In this document: in pieces, positions 26,682 through 35,374 of the stretch
How positions within the stretch are numbered: the stretch's first letter is position 1
Layout: each line of letters begins with the position of its first letter
Assembly (NCBI RefSeq): GCF_003719195.1
Contig: NZ_CP024996.1
Location: 2,790,001-2,854,000 of the forward strand
DNA: 64,000 nt
Origin: Herbaspirillum rubrisubalbicans
GTDB taxonomy: Bacteria; Pseudomonadota; Gammaproteobacteria; Burkholderiales; Burkholderiaceae_D
Reading direction: 5' to 3'
The notes under the pieces: model-generated
The model's database searches: none
Seen by the model: only the letters and a program-made list of their open reading frames with translations
Told to the model about the DNA's origin: nothing
Translations under genes and position numbers: made by a program

Positions 26682-27773
26682 ATGGCAAACCACCCGCGAG
26701 GACCCATCACCGGCGCGCTCTCGAGAATGCGCCAGTCAAGGCTGAGCCGCCCCCTGCGCCGAGCCGGCGCCGCACTGGCCCTGCTGGCCCTGGCCTGGGT
26801 CCAGGGCGCAACGGCCGCGGACGCGCCCCGCCCTGTCAAGGTGATGGTGCTCTCCATGTTCAAGCCGGAGGCGCAACACTGGCTGGAGCATTGGGGCAAC
26901 ACTGAACAGATCGTGATACCTGGCCTGGGCGCGGACAACCCCGTCTATTGCCGCCAGGACGGCGCCTGCCTGGCTATCCTGGGCATGGGACATGCCAATG
27001 CGGCGGCCTCCACCATGGCGCTGACCTTGTCCCCGCGGCTGGACCTGCGGCACACCTATTTCATCATCGCCGGCATTGCCGGCATCAACCCTGACTACGG
27101 TACTCTGGGCACAGCGACCTGGGCTGCTTATGCCGTGGACTTCGGCCTGCAATGGGAACTGGATGCACGCGAGATCCCCCGTAACTGGCGCGGCGGCTAC
27201 CTGGGCATCAATACCCGCGATCCCAACCAGAAACCGCCGCTGGACTATCGTACCGAGGTGTTCCAGCTCGACGCCGCCTTGCAGCAGGCCGCCTATCGGC
27301 TCTCGCGCGAGGTGGTATTGCGCGACGATGAGCAGGCCGCCCGCTATCGCGCCAACTATAAGCAGGCCGTGGCACGCGCCAAGCCGCAGGTCACGCGTTG
27401 CGATACCGTCTCCAGCGATACTTGGTTCTCCGGCCATCGCTTGAGCCAGCGGGCTACCCAATGGACCGGCCTGCTCACCGATGGGCGCGGCCAGTACTGT
27501 ACCGCGCAGCAGGAAGACAATGCCACCCTGGAAGCCCTGCGGCGCGCTGGTGCCGAGGGCTTGGTCAATCCCGCGCGGGTGGCGCTGCTGCGCACCGGGT
27601 CGGACTTCGATCGTCCGCCGCCAGGCCTCTCCAACGCGGCCAACCTGCTCAATTTCGAGACCCAGGGCGGCTTTGCCATCGCCACCGAGAACCTCTACCG
27701 GGCTGGTTCCCCGCTGGTCGAAGCCATCGTATCGGACTGGGCGCGCTGGTCTCAGGGAGTGCCTGCCCAGTGA
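26682..27773 (+). CDS. Purine nucleoside permease-like exported protein (NUP family)
   Basis: 363 residues with a long N-terminal region ending in a signal-like helix (AALALLALAWVQGATA, about 30-46). The body fits the NUP family (purine nucleoside permease, first known in fungi and common in Proteobacteria): VKVMVLSMFKPEAQHW, ILGMGHANAAAS, FIIAGIAGINPDYGTLG, and a closing RTGSDFDRPPPG and ATENLYRAGSPLV. These proteins share the nucleoside-phosphorylase fold and are probably periplasmic nucleoside-binding or -cleaving enzymes in bacteria, not true membrane carriers. It stands alone between copC (divergent) and the flavoenzyme gene. Confidence 0.88.
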   Translation: MANHPRGPITGALSRMRQSRLSRPLRRAGAALALLALAWVQGATAADAPRPVKVMVLSMFKPEAQHWLEHWGNTEQIVIPGLGADNPVYCRQDGACLAILGMGHANAAASTMALTLSPRLDLRHTYFIIAGIAGINPDYGTLGTATWAAYAVDFGLQWELDAREIPRNWRGGYLGINTRDPNQKPPLDYRTEVFQLDAALQQAAYRLSREVVLRDDEQAARYRANYKQAVARAKPQVTRCDTVSSDTWFSGHRLSQRATQWTGLLTDGRGQYCTAQQEDNATLEALRRAGAEGLVNPARVALLRTGSDFDRPPPGLSNAANLLNFETQGGFAIATENLYRAGSPLVEAIVSDWARWSQGVPAQ

Positions 27774-27784
27774 GCGCAGGGTCG

Positions 27785-27810
27785 CGTGCCGCCGCTGCGG
27801 AGGCGGCACG
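27785..27810. terminator. Hairpin after the nucleoside permease gene
   Basis: CGTGCCGCC and GGCGGCACG form a 9-bp GC-rich stem with an 8-base loop, starting 12 bp after the stop codon. No T-run follows, so termination efficiency is uncertain. Confidence 0.5.
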
Positions 27811-27944
27811 GCCGGGGGCGTGGGCGAAGGTATGCGGCCCCCAAGCAAGCTAATAAGAAATTCTCAGTTTGGCCCGACGCCCCCTCGCCCTATGATGTCC
27901 TCATCCTTGCCACCCCGCGCAAGCCGGACTTCATCAGACACCCC

Positions 27945-29126
27945 ATGAGCACAATTTCCCCCAGCCTCCTGCAGCGCATCGCCGATGGCGCCGCCCAGCG
28001 TGACGCCCAGCGTAAACAACCCTTCGACCTGATCCAGGAAATCAAGGCCACCGGCTTCGGCGCCGGTCGGCTCGACGCCGACCATGGTGGCGGCGGCGCC
28101 AGCCTGGTCGACACCCTGGACACGGCCATCCAGCTGGGCGCGGCCGATCCCAATATCGCCCACATCTGGCGCAATCATCACGTGGCGCTGGAGCGTCTAC
28201 TCAATACCCCGCTGCAGCACCCGGGCGTGCAACGCCTGCGTGAACGCGTGCGCGCAGGCGATCTGGTCGGCGCCTCGCATACCGAGCTGGGCCAGGCACA
28301 GATCGGCGGCAATGCGCCGCTGACCACACGCCTGGTGCGCCAGGGCGATCACTATGTGCTCAATGGCCAGAAGTTCTATTCCACCGGCTCGCTCTTTGCG
28401 GACTGGTTACACGTGACCGTCTCGGTGGAAGACGGCCGCCGTGCCGTGGTACTGCTGCCGCGCCTGCGCGAAGGGATACAGACCCTTGATGACTGGTACG
28501 GCATGGGCCAGCGTTTGACCGGCAGCGGCACCACCGTCTTCGAAAACGTGCTGGTGAGCGCCGATGAAGTGGTCTTGCCGGACCAGGTGCCGGTTCAGCA
28601 GGCCGTGTTCGGCTCGACTATCGCGCAACTGTTCCTGACCTCGGTGATTGCCGGCGTGGTCGCGGCCGTCGCGCGCGATGGCGCCGCGCTGCTGGGCAAG
28701 CGCAAACGCAACTACTACTACGCGCCCACGCCCTCGGCGGCGCAAGACCCCATCCTCCTGACGGCCCAGGGTGAGCGCGAAGCCGATGCCTTCGCCACAC
28801 GCACCGTGGTACTGGCAGCGGCCGCCACCGCTGATCAGGCCTATGCCGCCCTGAAAACCAACGCGGTCGATGCCGATGCACTCCTGCAGGACGCCGCGGC
28901 CGCCGCAGCCAAGGCCAAGATCACCGTGGATCGCATCGCCCATCATGCTGCCACGGCCCTGTTCGACATCGCCGGCGCTTCGGCCACGCTGACCCAGCTC
29001 AACCTGGATCGTCACTGGCGCAATATCCGCACCATCTCCACCCATAATCCGACCTCCCACAAGGCCTATGCCCTGGGCAACCTGAGCGTGAACCAGGTCA
29101 GCTTGCCCACGCAGGGGTTCTTCTAA
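27945..29126 (+). CDS. SfnB-family / DszC-like acyl-CoA-dehydrogenase-fold flavoprotein (sulfur acquisition)
   Basis: 393 residues from the ATG at 27945. The fold is that of acyl-CoA dehydrogenase-type FMN/FAD monooxygenases: an N-terminal helical domain, GASHTELGQAQIG and TRLVRQGDHYVLNGQKFYST in the beta domain, and a C-terminal helical domain with IAHHAATALFDIAGASAT and RHWRNIRTISTHNPTSHK. This subgroup includes DszC and SfnB, which oxidise organosulfur compounds when sulfate is scarce. The partner flavin reductase is not adjacent. Its presence a few kb from the sulfur-encapsulin operon makes a sulfur-scavenging role attractive but unproven. Confidence 0.82.
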   Translation: MSTISPSLLQRIADGAAQRDAQRKQPFDLIQEIKATGFGAGRLDADHGGGGASLVDTLDTAIQLGAADPNIAHIWRNHHVALERLLNTPLQHPGVQRLRERVRAGDLVGASHTELGQAQIGGNAPLTTRLVRQGDHYVLNGQKFYSTGSLFADWLHVTVSVEDGRRAVVLLPRLREGIQTLDDWYGMGQRLTGSGTTVFENVLVSADEVVLPDQVPVQQAVFGSTIAQLFLTSVIAGVVAAVARDGAALLGKRKRNYYYAPTPSAAQDPILLTAQGEREADAFATRTVVLAAAATADQAYAALKTNAVDADALLQDAAAAAAKAKITVDRIAHHAATALFDIAGASATLTQLNLDRHWRNIRTISTHNPTSHKAYALGNLSVNQVSLPTQGFF

Positions 29127-29223
29127 ATCCGAAAGTGCATTGCCTGCGCCGATAAAGGTTTCCATTTGGTGGGATGTTCTATAAAGTAGACAAAAAACCA
29201 AATCAGGGAAAAGCGCAGGCTGC

Positions 29224-31866
29224 ATGAACATTCCAGCAAGTAATCTGGCTGCGAACGGTGAGTTGTCGTCCGGTTGCCGTAGCGGCCAATCGGATGGCCC
29301 CGGGTTTGCGTTGCGCTGGCTGCCTGCGCTCTTGCTGTTGCTCTCGCTCCTGTCGAGCTGGCTGCCCCAGGCACAGGCTCAGGGCCGGGAGCTCACGGTA
29401 GGCGTGTACCAGAATCCGCCCAAGATCTTCTTTGATGGCCAGGGTGGGGCCACCGGCTTGCACATCGACCTGCTGCGCCTGATCGCCCAGCGCGAACACT
29501 GGCAACTACGCTTCGTGCCCTGCGAATGGCAAGCCTGCCTGCAGCAGGTGGAAAGCGGCCAGATCGATATCCTGCCCGACGTCGCCTGGAGCGAGCAGCG
29601 CGAGAAAGTGCTGCAGTTCCCCAGCGCGCCCGCGCTCTACAGCTGGTCCATCCTGTATCGCAGCAGTGCGGTCAGTATCAATTCGGTCTTCGATCTCAAG
29701 GGCAAGAAAATCGGCCTGCTGGACAACTCGGTGCAGGCAAATTATTTCCGCAGTCTGGTCGAGAACTCTGGCATCAAGGTCGAACTGGTACCCCTGAGCA
29801 ATATCGAGATCGGTTTCAGGATGGCCGCCGCCGGCAAGCTCGACGGCATCATCGCCAGCCAGCAGGCCGGCGACATGCTGGCCGAGCGCTATCGCCTCTC
29901 CGACACCAGTATCGTGTTCCAGCCGGTGAAGCTGTTCTTCGTCAGCGGCAAGGCGCAGCCCCATGAAACGCTGGCCGCCATCGACCGTGCGCTGCTGCAA
30001 TGGCAGGCCGATCCCGATTCAATCTATTTCCAGATCCTGCGCAAATGGGGACGTGGCAATACCGCAGTGCCGACCTATGTCTGGTGGTTGCTGGGAGGCG
30101 CGCTGGCCTTGCTGGTGGTGGCTTCGCTGATGGCCATCTACCTGCGCCGTGAAGTGGCACGCCGTACCGCGCGCCTGCAGCAAAGCGAAGCCTCGCTACG
30201 CATCGCCGCCGCAGCCTTTCATTCGTCTGAAGCGATCTGGGTCATGGATGCCGACCGTAAGGTGCTGGAAGCCAATGACGCCTTTACCGAACTGACCGGT
30301 TATCGCCAGGATGAACTTGATGAGCATGGAATGCCGCTCTGCCGTCGCGACGAACTCCATGACGATTTCCGCGCCGAGCTTTGGACACGGGTCCAGTACG
30401 AAGGCAAATGGCAGGGTGAGCTGCTGGTGCTGCACAAGAATGGCCAGACCTTCTGGGCCATGCTGACCCTGACCGCCGTGGCCGATCCGCACGGCAAGGT
30501 CAGCCACTACGTCGGCACCCAGGTCGACATCAGCAGTCAGAAACGCCTGCAGGAAGAAACCCGGCAACTGGCCTTCTACGACCCGCTCACCGGCCTGCCC
30601 AACCGGCGCTTGCTGTTGGAAAAGATCGAGGCGGCCGGTGCCAGCGAGAGTACCCGCAACGAGGTAGCCGGGGCGCTGTTCTTCGTCGACATCGACAATT
30701 TCAAGGATCTCAACGACGCCCTGGGCCACTCCCTGGGCGACCAGCTATTGAGCCAGATCGCGGCGCGCTTGTTGAAACTGACCGGCAGCAGTGGCCTGGT
30801 GGCGCGACTGGGTGGGGATGAATTCGTGGTGCTGCTGCCATCGGCCTTGGCGGTGCAGGACCAGAAGCAGGAACAAGACGTCGCCAGCCAGTTCGCTCAA
30901 CGCATCATCGACGTCATGCAAGAGCGCTTCGACCTGTCCGGCGTCAGTCATTTCGCCACCTGCTCGGTGGGCGTGGCACTCATGCGGGCACACGGCGCCA
31001 ACGTCGAAGACTTGCTGCGCCAGGGTGACCTGGCCATGTATGCGGCCAAGCAGAAGGGGCGCAATACCTTCTGCCTGTTCGATCAGGAAATGGAATATGC
31101 CCTGCACTTTCGCACCGGTCTGGAAAGCGACCTGCGCCGCGCCATCGACAGTGGCGAATTCGAATTGCACTACCAGCCGCAACGCGACCAGGACGGTACC
31201 CTGATCGGGGTAGAAGCGCTGGCGCGCTGGAACAGTCCCTTCCGCGGCAGCGTCTCGCCGGCCATCTTCATCCCGGTGGCCGAAGCCTCGGGCCTGATCC
31301 TGCCGCTGGGACAATGGGTGTTCCAGCAAGCCTGCCGCCAGTCGGTGCGCTGGAACCGCCAGGGCCACAAGACGCCGGTAGTCATCGCAGTCAATGTCAG
31401 CGCCGTGCAGTTGCACCAGCCCGACTTCGTGCAACACATCCTGGCGACCCTGCAAGCCACCGGCGCCGACCCCAGCCATCTCAAGCTGGAGTTGACCGAA
31501 TCGGCCATGGTCGAGGACGTGCAGGCCACCATCGAGAAGATGCTGGAATTGAAGCGTCATGGCCTGGCACTGTCACTGGATGATTTCGGCACCGGCTATT
31601 CCTCGCTGTCGCTGCTCAAGCGCCTGCCCATCGACCAGATCAAGATCGACCAATCCTTCGTGCGCGAACTGCTGGTAGCGCCCAGCGATGTCGCCATCGC
31701 CAAGACCATCATCGCCCTGGCCAATGCGCTGGGACTGGAAGTATTGGCCGAAGGCGTGGAAACCCGCGAGCAGCAGCAGTTCCTGGCCTTGCTGGGCTGT
31801 ACGCGCTACCAGGGTTACCTGTTCGGACGACCGCTTCCTGCGGAGCAGTTTGACGCGGTGGGATGA
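29224..31866 (+). CDS. Periplasmic-sensor cyclic-di-GMP protein (SBP_bac_3-PAS-GGDEF-EAL)
   Basis: 880 residues. A signal/anchor helix (about 24-55) leads to a periplasmic solute-binding domain (about 58-275, LTVGVYQNPPKIFFD and FDLKGKKIGLLDNS). A transmembrane helix follows (about 283-305, WWLLGGALALLVVASLMAIYL), then PAS (about 322-440), GGDEF (about 455-615) and EAL (about 630-875) domains. The cyclase motif RLGGDEF and the phosphodiesterase motif GVEALARW, with LDDFGTGYSSLSLL, are both intact, so either activity is possible. No RxxD inhibitory site is present before GGDEF. The ligand sensed is unknown, perhaps an amino acid or similar small molecule. Confidence 0.93.
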   Translation: MNIPASNLAANGELSSGCRSGQSDGPGFALRWLPALLLLLSLLSSWLPQAQAQGRELTVGVYQNPPKIFFDGQGGATGLHIDLLRLIAQREHWQLRFVPCEWQACLQQVESGQIDILPDVAWSEQREKVLQFPSAPALYSWSILYRSSAVSINSVFDLKGKKIGLLDNSVQANYFRSLVENSGIKVELVPLSNIEIGFRMAAAGKLDGIIASQQAGDMLAERYRLSDTSIVFQPVKLFFVSGKAQPHETLAAIDRALLQWQADPDSIYFQILRKWGRGNTAVPTYVWWLLGGALALLVVASLMAIYLRREVARRTARLQQSEASLRIAAAAFHSSEAIWVMDADRKVLEANDAFTELTGYRQDELDEHGMPLCRRDELHDDFRAELWTRVQYEGKWQGELLVLHKNGQTFWAMLTLTAVADPHGKVSHYVGTQVDISSQKRLQEETRQLAFYDPLTGLPNRRLLLEKIEAAGASESTRNEVAGALFFVDIDNFKDLNDALGHSLGDQLLSQIAARLLKLTGSSGLVARLGGDEFVVLLPSALAVQDQKQEQDVASQFAQRIIDVMQERFDLSGVSHFATCSVGVALMRAHGANVEDLLRQGDLAMYAAKQKGRNTFCLFDQEMEYALHFRTGLESDLRRAIDSGEFELHYQPQRDQDGTLIGVEALARWNSPFRGSVSPAIFIPVAEASGLILPLGQWVFQQACRQSVRWNRQGHKTPVVIAVNVSAVQLHQPDFVQHILATLQATGADPSHLKLELTESAMVEDVQATIEKMLELKRHGLALSLDDFGTGYSSLSLLKRLPIDQIKIDQSFVRELLVAPSDVAIAKTIIALANALGLEVLAEGVETREQQQFLALLGCTRYQGYLFGRPLPAEQFDAVG

Positions 31867-31897
31867 GGCCACTACCGGCAGTCCCGGGATAATCGTC

Positions 31898-32197
31898 TCA
31901 ATGCGTGGCCTTGTGCTGAGCCACGGTCAGGTATTCCGCGTGCAGGTGCGCTGCTTCCAGCACCTTGCGGCATTTGTCGCGCTCGGCCGGCAGTGTGGCC
32001 AGTTCATGCTGAAGCAATTGCTCGATGATCTCGGCCGCCTCGCTGGCTTCGGTGCCGGTGGTCTGCATGGCCAGCAGGCAATTCTTGACGGTGGCACGCA
32101 CCAGTTCGCCCACCGGTGCCTCCTGTTCCGACATATCGCACAGGCGCACGATGATGCTCAGGTGCCGCCTCGCGATGCTCATGGCATTGGTACACAT
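31898..32197 (-). CDS. Small conserved-looking hypothetical protein
   Basis: 99 residues from the ATG at 32197 with a strong AAGGAGGGGAG ribosome site. It is all-helical, with no signal or membrane segment. Features include MSEQEAPVGELVRATVKNCLLAM and a Glu/Leu-rich amphipathic helix (EAAEIIEQLLQHELATL), suggesting a dimeric helical bundle. Three Cys and several His are scattered without a clear motif. No family recognised. It is convergent with the GGDEF-EAL gene and divergent from the encapsulin operon. Confidence 0.65.
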   Translation of the reverse strand: MCTNAMSIARRHLSIIVRLCDMSEQEAPVGELVRATVKNCLLAMQTTGTEASEAAEIIEQLLQHELATLPAERDKCRKVLEAAHLHAEYLTVAQHKATH

Positions 32198-32525
32198 GGT
32201 CTCCCCTCCTTGTTGTGAAAACCAAGATAGGTCGCGGCAGGTAGCACCGCCATCAGGAGTTTCCTGATTTCAACTTGAACAAGAAGGCCGGGCTCCCATG
32301 TCGCGGTAAAAATCAGGCATACATCCGGTTTTACACGAATGCCCGTCCCCCTCCCCCCGGTACCTGCCCCCTTCCACCGCATATGCATTTTTCTTCTTTC
32401 CAGCCTCTGTTTTATTCGTTCACCAAAGCCGCGGCCAGTCTTACAGTGAACTTATTGGTTGCCGTCTATAGCCACCAAATGGCAGACCGATAGCGCCACC
32501 CTCACTTGTCCATGGAGAACCCGAG
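32198..32525. promoter_or_regulatory. Divergent upstream region of the encapsulin operon
   Basis: A 328-bp gap that must carry the promoters of the leftward small gene and of the rightward rhodanese-encapsulin operon. A short inverted repeat, TTGGT at 32455 and ACCAA at 32474 with 14 bp between, lies about 50-70 bp upstream of the rhodanese start and could be an operator for the XRE protein or a sulfur regulator. Pyrimidine-rich runs (32345-32375) are otherwise featureless. No sigma-54 type -24/-12 element was seen here. Confidence 0.35.
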
Positions 32526-33032
32526 ATGTCTTCCCTGTCGTCCGTTGCCGCCCTGAACCCCGAAGCGCCCCCCGTCATTACCCGCGAGCTGCCGCCTGAA
32601 CTGGCGCAGATCCGCGCACAAGCGATGGCGGACGGCCTGCCCTACGCGGGCGGCATCGGTCCCCAGCAAGCCTGGGAACTGGTGGCCGCTGGCAAGGTGG
32701 TGCTGGTGGACGTGCGCACGGCAGAAGAACGCAAGTTCGTCGGCCACGTTCCCCATAGCCTGCATGTGGCCTGGGCCACCGGCACTTCGCTGTCGCGCAA
32801 CCCGCGCTTCGTGCGCGAACTGGAAAGCAAGCTGGGCGGCAAGGACGTGCCGGCACTGCTGCTGTGCCGCAGCGGCAAGCGCTCGGTGGCGGCCGCCGAA
32901 GCTGCGACCAAGGCCGGGCTGACCTGTATCTTCAACGTGCTGGAGGGCTTTGAAGGCGAGCTTGACGCCAGCCAGCAGCGCGGCAAGGCCGACGGCTGGC
33001 GCTTCCACGGCCTGCCTTGGGTGCAGGACTGA
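32526..33032 (+). CDS. Rhodanese-like sulfurtransferase of the encapsulin operon
   Basis: 168 residues, single rhodanese domain (about 42-160): WELVAAGKVVLVDVRTAEERKF, then the active-site loop LLCRSGKRS with the catalytic Cys at about residue 117. Rhodaneses carry persulfide sulfur. The first 40 residues are a less conserved extension. In family 2A encapsulin loci a rhodanese, a cysteine desulfurase, a serine acetyltransferase and the shell are encoded together, and this gene is the first of that set here. It probably hands sulfur on from, or to, the desulfurase. Confidence 0.9.
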   Translation: MSSLSSVAALNPEAPPVITRELPPELAQIRAQAMADGLPYAGGIGPQQAWELVAAGKVVLVDVRTAEERKFVGHVPHSLHVAWATGTSLSRNPRFVRELESKLGGKDVPALLLCRSGKRSVAAAEAATKAGLTCIFNVLEGFEGELDASQQRGKADGWRFHGLPWVQD

Positions 33033-33098
33033 CTGCGCCCATACGCCCTTACTTCATGACCGCCTGCGGCCCCCAACAAGAACCGTCAAGAGAGTCCC

Positions 33099-34025
33099 AT
33101 GGCCACTTTCGATATCCACCAGATCGTCCAGTCGCTGCATGAAGCTCGTGTAGGCTGGCGAGTAGCGCAGCGGCGCAACAATGATTCCTACGGCCGCGAA
33201 TTTCCCTCGCGCGATGCCCTCGATGGCATCGTCACCACGCTCAAGGGCGTACTTTTTCCGATGCGCCTGGGGCCGCCAGATTTACGCCAGGAAAGTGAAA
33301 ACTATCACGTCGCCCACGCGCTGGACGCCGCCCTGCATGGGCTGCTGGAGCAGGTGCGGCTGGAACTGAAATACAGTGCCGGACTGGCCGGCCGGGCCAC
33401 GCCCACACTCGAAGAGGACGCCGTTTCCATCACCCGCGCCTTCGGTGCATCCCTGCCCCAGATCCGCAGCCAGCTCGATACCGACGTCCTGGCCGCCTAC
33501 CAGGGTGACCCGGCCGCACGCAGCGTGGACGAAGTGCTGCTGTGCTACCCCGGCACCCTGGCCATGATCCACTATCGCCTGGCCCATCGCCTCTACCAGT
33601 TGGGCCTGCCCTTGCTGGCGCGCATCATTGCCGAACTGGCGCATGGTGCCACCGGCATCGACATCCATCCGGGCGCACAGATCGGCACCGGTTTCTTCAT
33701 CGACCACGGTACCGGCGTAGTGATCGGCGAGACCGCCATCATCGGCAACAACGTGCGCATTTACCAGGCCGTGACGCTCGGTGCCAAGCGCTTCCCGACG
33801 GATGCCGAGGGCAAGCTCGAAAAAGGCCGAGCGCGCCATCCCATCGTGGAAGACGATGTCGTGATCTATGCCGGAGCCACCATCCTCGGACGCATCCGCC
33901 TGGGACGCGGCGCGATTATCGGTGGCAACGTTTGGCTCACGCATGATGTGCCAGCCGGTGCCAACATTTCTCAGGCGGCCTCCCGCGAAGACACGCTGTC
34001 CCTGGCCAACGCCGCAGCAGCATGA
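33099..34025 (+). CDS. cysE: Serine O-acetyltransferase, EpsC/long CysE type
   Basis: 308 residues. It makes O-acetylserine from serine and acetyl-CoA, the first step of cysteine synthesis. The N-terminal helical part is long (about 1-190), as in EpsC-type enzymes. The left-handed beta-helix with hexapeptide repeats includes HPGAQIGTGFFIDHGTGVVI and GETAIIGNNVRIYQAVTLGA; the catalytic His of IDHGTG is present. The position after the rhodanese is typical of sulfur-encapsulin operons: the cysteine it supports is the substrate of the cargo desulfurase. Its last bases overlap the XRE start (ATGA). Confidence 0.93.
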   Translation: MATFDIHQIVQSLHEARVGWRVAQRRNNDSYGREFPSRDALDGIVTTLKGVLFPMRLGPPDLRQESENYHVAHALDAALHGLLEQVRLELKYSAGLAGRATPTLEEDAVSITRAFGASLPQIRSQLDTDVLAAYQGDPAARSVDEVLLCYPGTLAMIHYRLAHRLYQLGLPLLARIIAELAHGATGIDIHPGAQIGTGFFIDHGTGVVIGETAIIGNNVRIYQAVTLGAKRFPTDAEGKLEKGRARHPIVEDDVVIYAGATILGRIRLGRGAIIGGNVWLTHDVPAGANISQAASREDTLSLANAAAA

Positions 34026-34354
34026 GCGAGGTGGTCATGAGCAATCCCGTCATTGCTTCCAGGCATGCCGATGAAGAGGCCCTCACCAGTGCGCTGGTGC
34101 AAAGTTTCGGCATCGGCGTGCGCCAGCTGCGACGCGAGCGCGGCTGGTCGCAGGAGATGCTGGCCGAGAACTCCAACCTCAATCGTTCCTACATCGGCGA
34201 GATCGAACGCGGTACTGCAATCGCCTCGCTGGTGACGGTGGAGAAACTGGCCAACGCCCTCACGCTCGCGCCCTCGGCCTTGGTCACCCACGGGGAACGC
34301 ATCAACCAGCAGAACCTGGTGCGCGGTTTGCAGTTGATGGCTATAGCATGTTGA
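34022..34354 (+). CDS. XRE-family helix-turn-helix regulator
   Basis: 110 residues from the ATG at 34022, overlapping the cysE stop; an internal ATG at 34037 is a possible alternative. One Cro/C1-type HTH (about 28-85): IGVRQLRRERGWSQEMLAENSNLNRSYIGEIERG cut as RRERGWSQEMLAE and RSYIGEIERG. There is no sensor domain. Being between cysE and the shell gene, it is a candidate local regulator of the encapsulin operon; the trigger, perhaps sulfur or cysteine status, is not visible from the sequence. Confidence 0.88.
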   Translation: MSEVVMSNPVIASRHADEEALTSALVQSFGIGVRQLRRERGWSQEMLAENSNLNRSYIGEIERGTAIASLVTVEKLANALTLAPSALVTHGERINQQNLVRGLQLMAIAC

Positions 34355-34429
34355 GCCACAAAGGCTGAGCCACGACACTTCGCCTGTTCACTTACCCCAT
34401 TCCCTGCAACCCTTACTTACGGAGTCCAG

Positions 34430-35362
34430 ATGTCCGCAACTGTCGGCGGTACCACCGCACTCGGCGATAATGCAGCACGGCAACTAGCCAATGCCACCAA
34501 GACCGCCCCCCAGCTCGAAACCATCAGCCCGCGCTGGCTCACGCACCTGCTGCAGTGGGTCCCGGTCGAAGCCGGCATCTATCGCTTGAACAAGGTCAAG
34601 AACCCGGAATCGATCAAGGTCACCTGCACCGCCCGCCAGGAGGAAAACCAGCTGCCGCGTACCTTCGTGGACTACGAAGAACAGCCGCGCGAATATTTCC
34701 TCAATGCCGTCTCCACCGTGCTGGACGTGCATACCCGCGTCTCCGACCTGTACAGCAGCCCGCACGACCAGATCAAGGAGCAGCTGCGCCTGACCATCGA
34801 GACCATCAAGGAAAACCAGGAAAGCGAACTCATCAACAATCCCGACTACGGCCTGCTGGCCCAGGTGACCGATGAGCAGCGCATCTTCCCGCTGACCGGT
34901 GCCCCGACGCCGGACGATCTGGACGAATTGCTGACCAAGGTATGGAAGGAACCCGCCTTCTTCCTGGCGCATCCGCAAGCGATTGCCGCCTTTGGCCGCG
35001 AAGCCACCCGCCGCGGCACGCCGCCGCCGACCATCAGCCTGTTCGGTTCGCAGTTCATCACCTGGCGCGGTGTGCCGCTGATTCCCTCGGACAAGGTGCC
35101 GGTGGCCGATGGCAAGAGCAAGATCCTGCTGCTGCGCGTGGGCGACAAGCGCCAGGGCGTGGTCGGCCTGTACCAGCCGGGCCTGCCTGGTGAACAGAGT
35201 CCGGGCCTGTCGGTGCGCTTCATGGGCATCAACAATCACGCCATCGCGTCCTACCTGATTTCGCTCTATTGCTCGCTGGCCGTGCTGACCACCGACGCCT
35301 TGGCGGTACTGGACGATGTCGAGATCAACAAGTACCACGACTATCCCGACACCTACAAATAA
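34430..35362 (+). CDS. Family 2A encapsulin shell protein
   Basis: 310 residues with ACGGAG seven bases before the ATG. The sequence fits the family 2A encapsulins (SrpI-like), which have the HK97 phage capsid fold and self-assemble into an icosahedral cage. Recognisable pieces are PQLETISPRWLTHLLQWVPV, GIYRLNKVKNP, the E-loop-like VTCTARQEENQLPRTFVDYE, LFGSQFITWRGVPLIPSDK and a C-terminal TTDALAVLDDVEINKY. No cyclic-nucleotide-binding insertion is present, separating it from family 2B. The next gene encodes the matching desulfurase cargo. Known homologues package a cysteine desulfurase, and one has been shown to store elemental sulfur. Confidence 0.9.
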   Translation: MSATVGGTTALGDNAARQLANATKTAPQLETISPRWLTHLLQWVPVEAGIYRLNKVKNPESIKVTCTARQEENQLPRTFVDYEEQPREYFLNAVSTVLDVHTRVSDLYSSPHDQIKEQLRLTIETIKENQESELINNPDYGLLAQVTDEQRIFPLTGAPTPDDLDELLTKVWKEPAFFLAHPQAIAAFGREATRRGTPPPTISLFGSQFITWRGVPLIPSDKVPVADGKSKILLLRVGDKRQGVVGLYQPGLPGEQSPGLSVRFMGINNHAIASYLISLYCSLAVLTTDALAVLDDVEINKYHDYPDTYK

Positions 35363-35374
35363 GAGGCCGCCAAC

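Noticed and set aside
32145..32525. Sigma-54 promoter for the encapsulin operon
   Set aside because: TGGCAG occurs about 45 bp upstream of the rhodanese start, but no TTGC element lies at the required distance, so a -24/-12 call is not justified.
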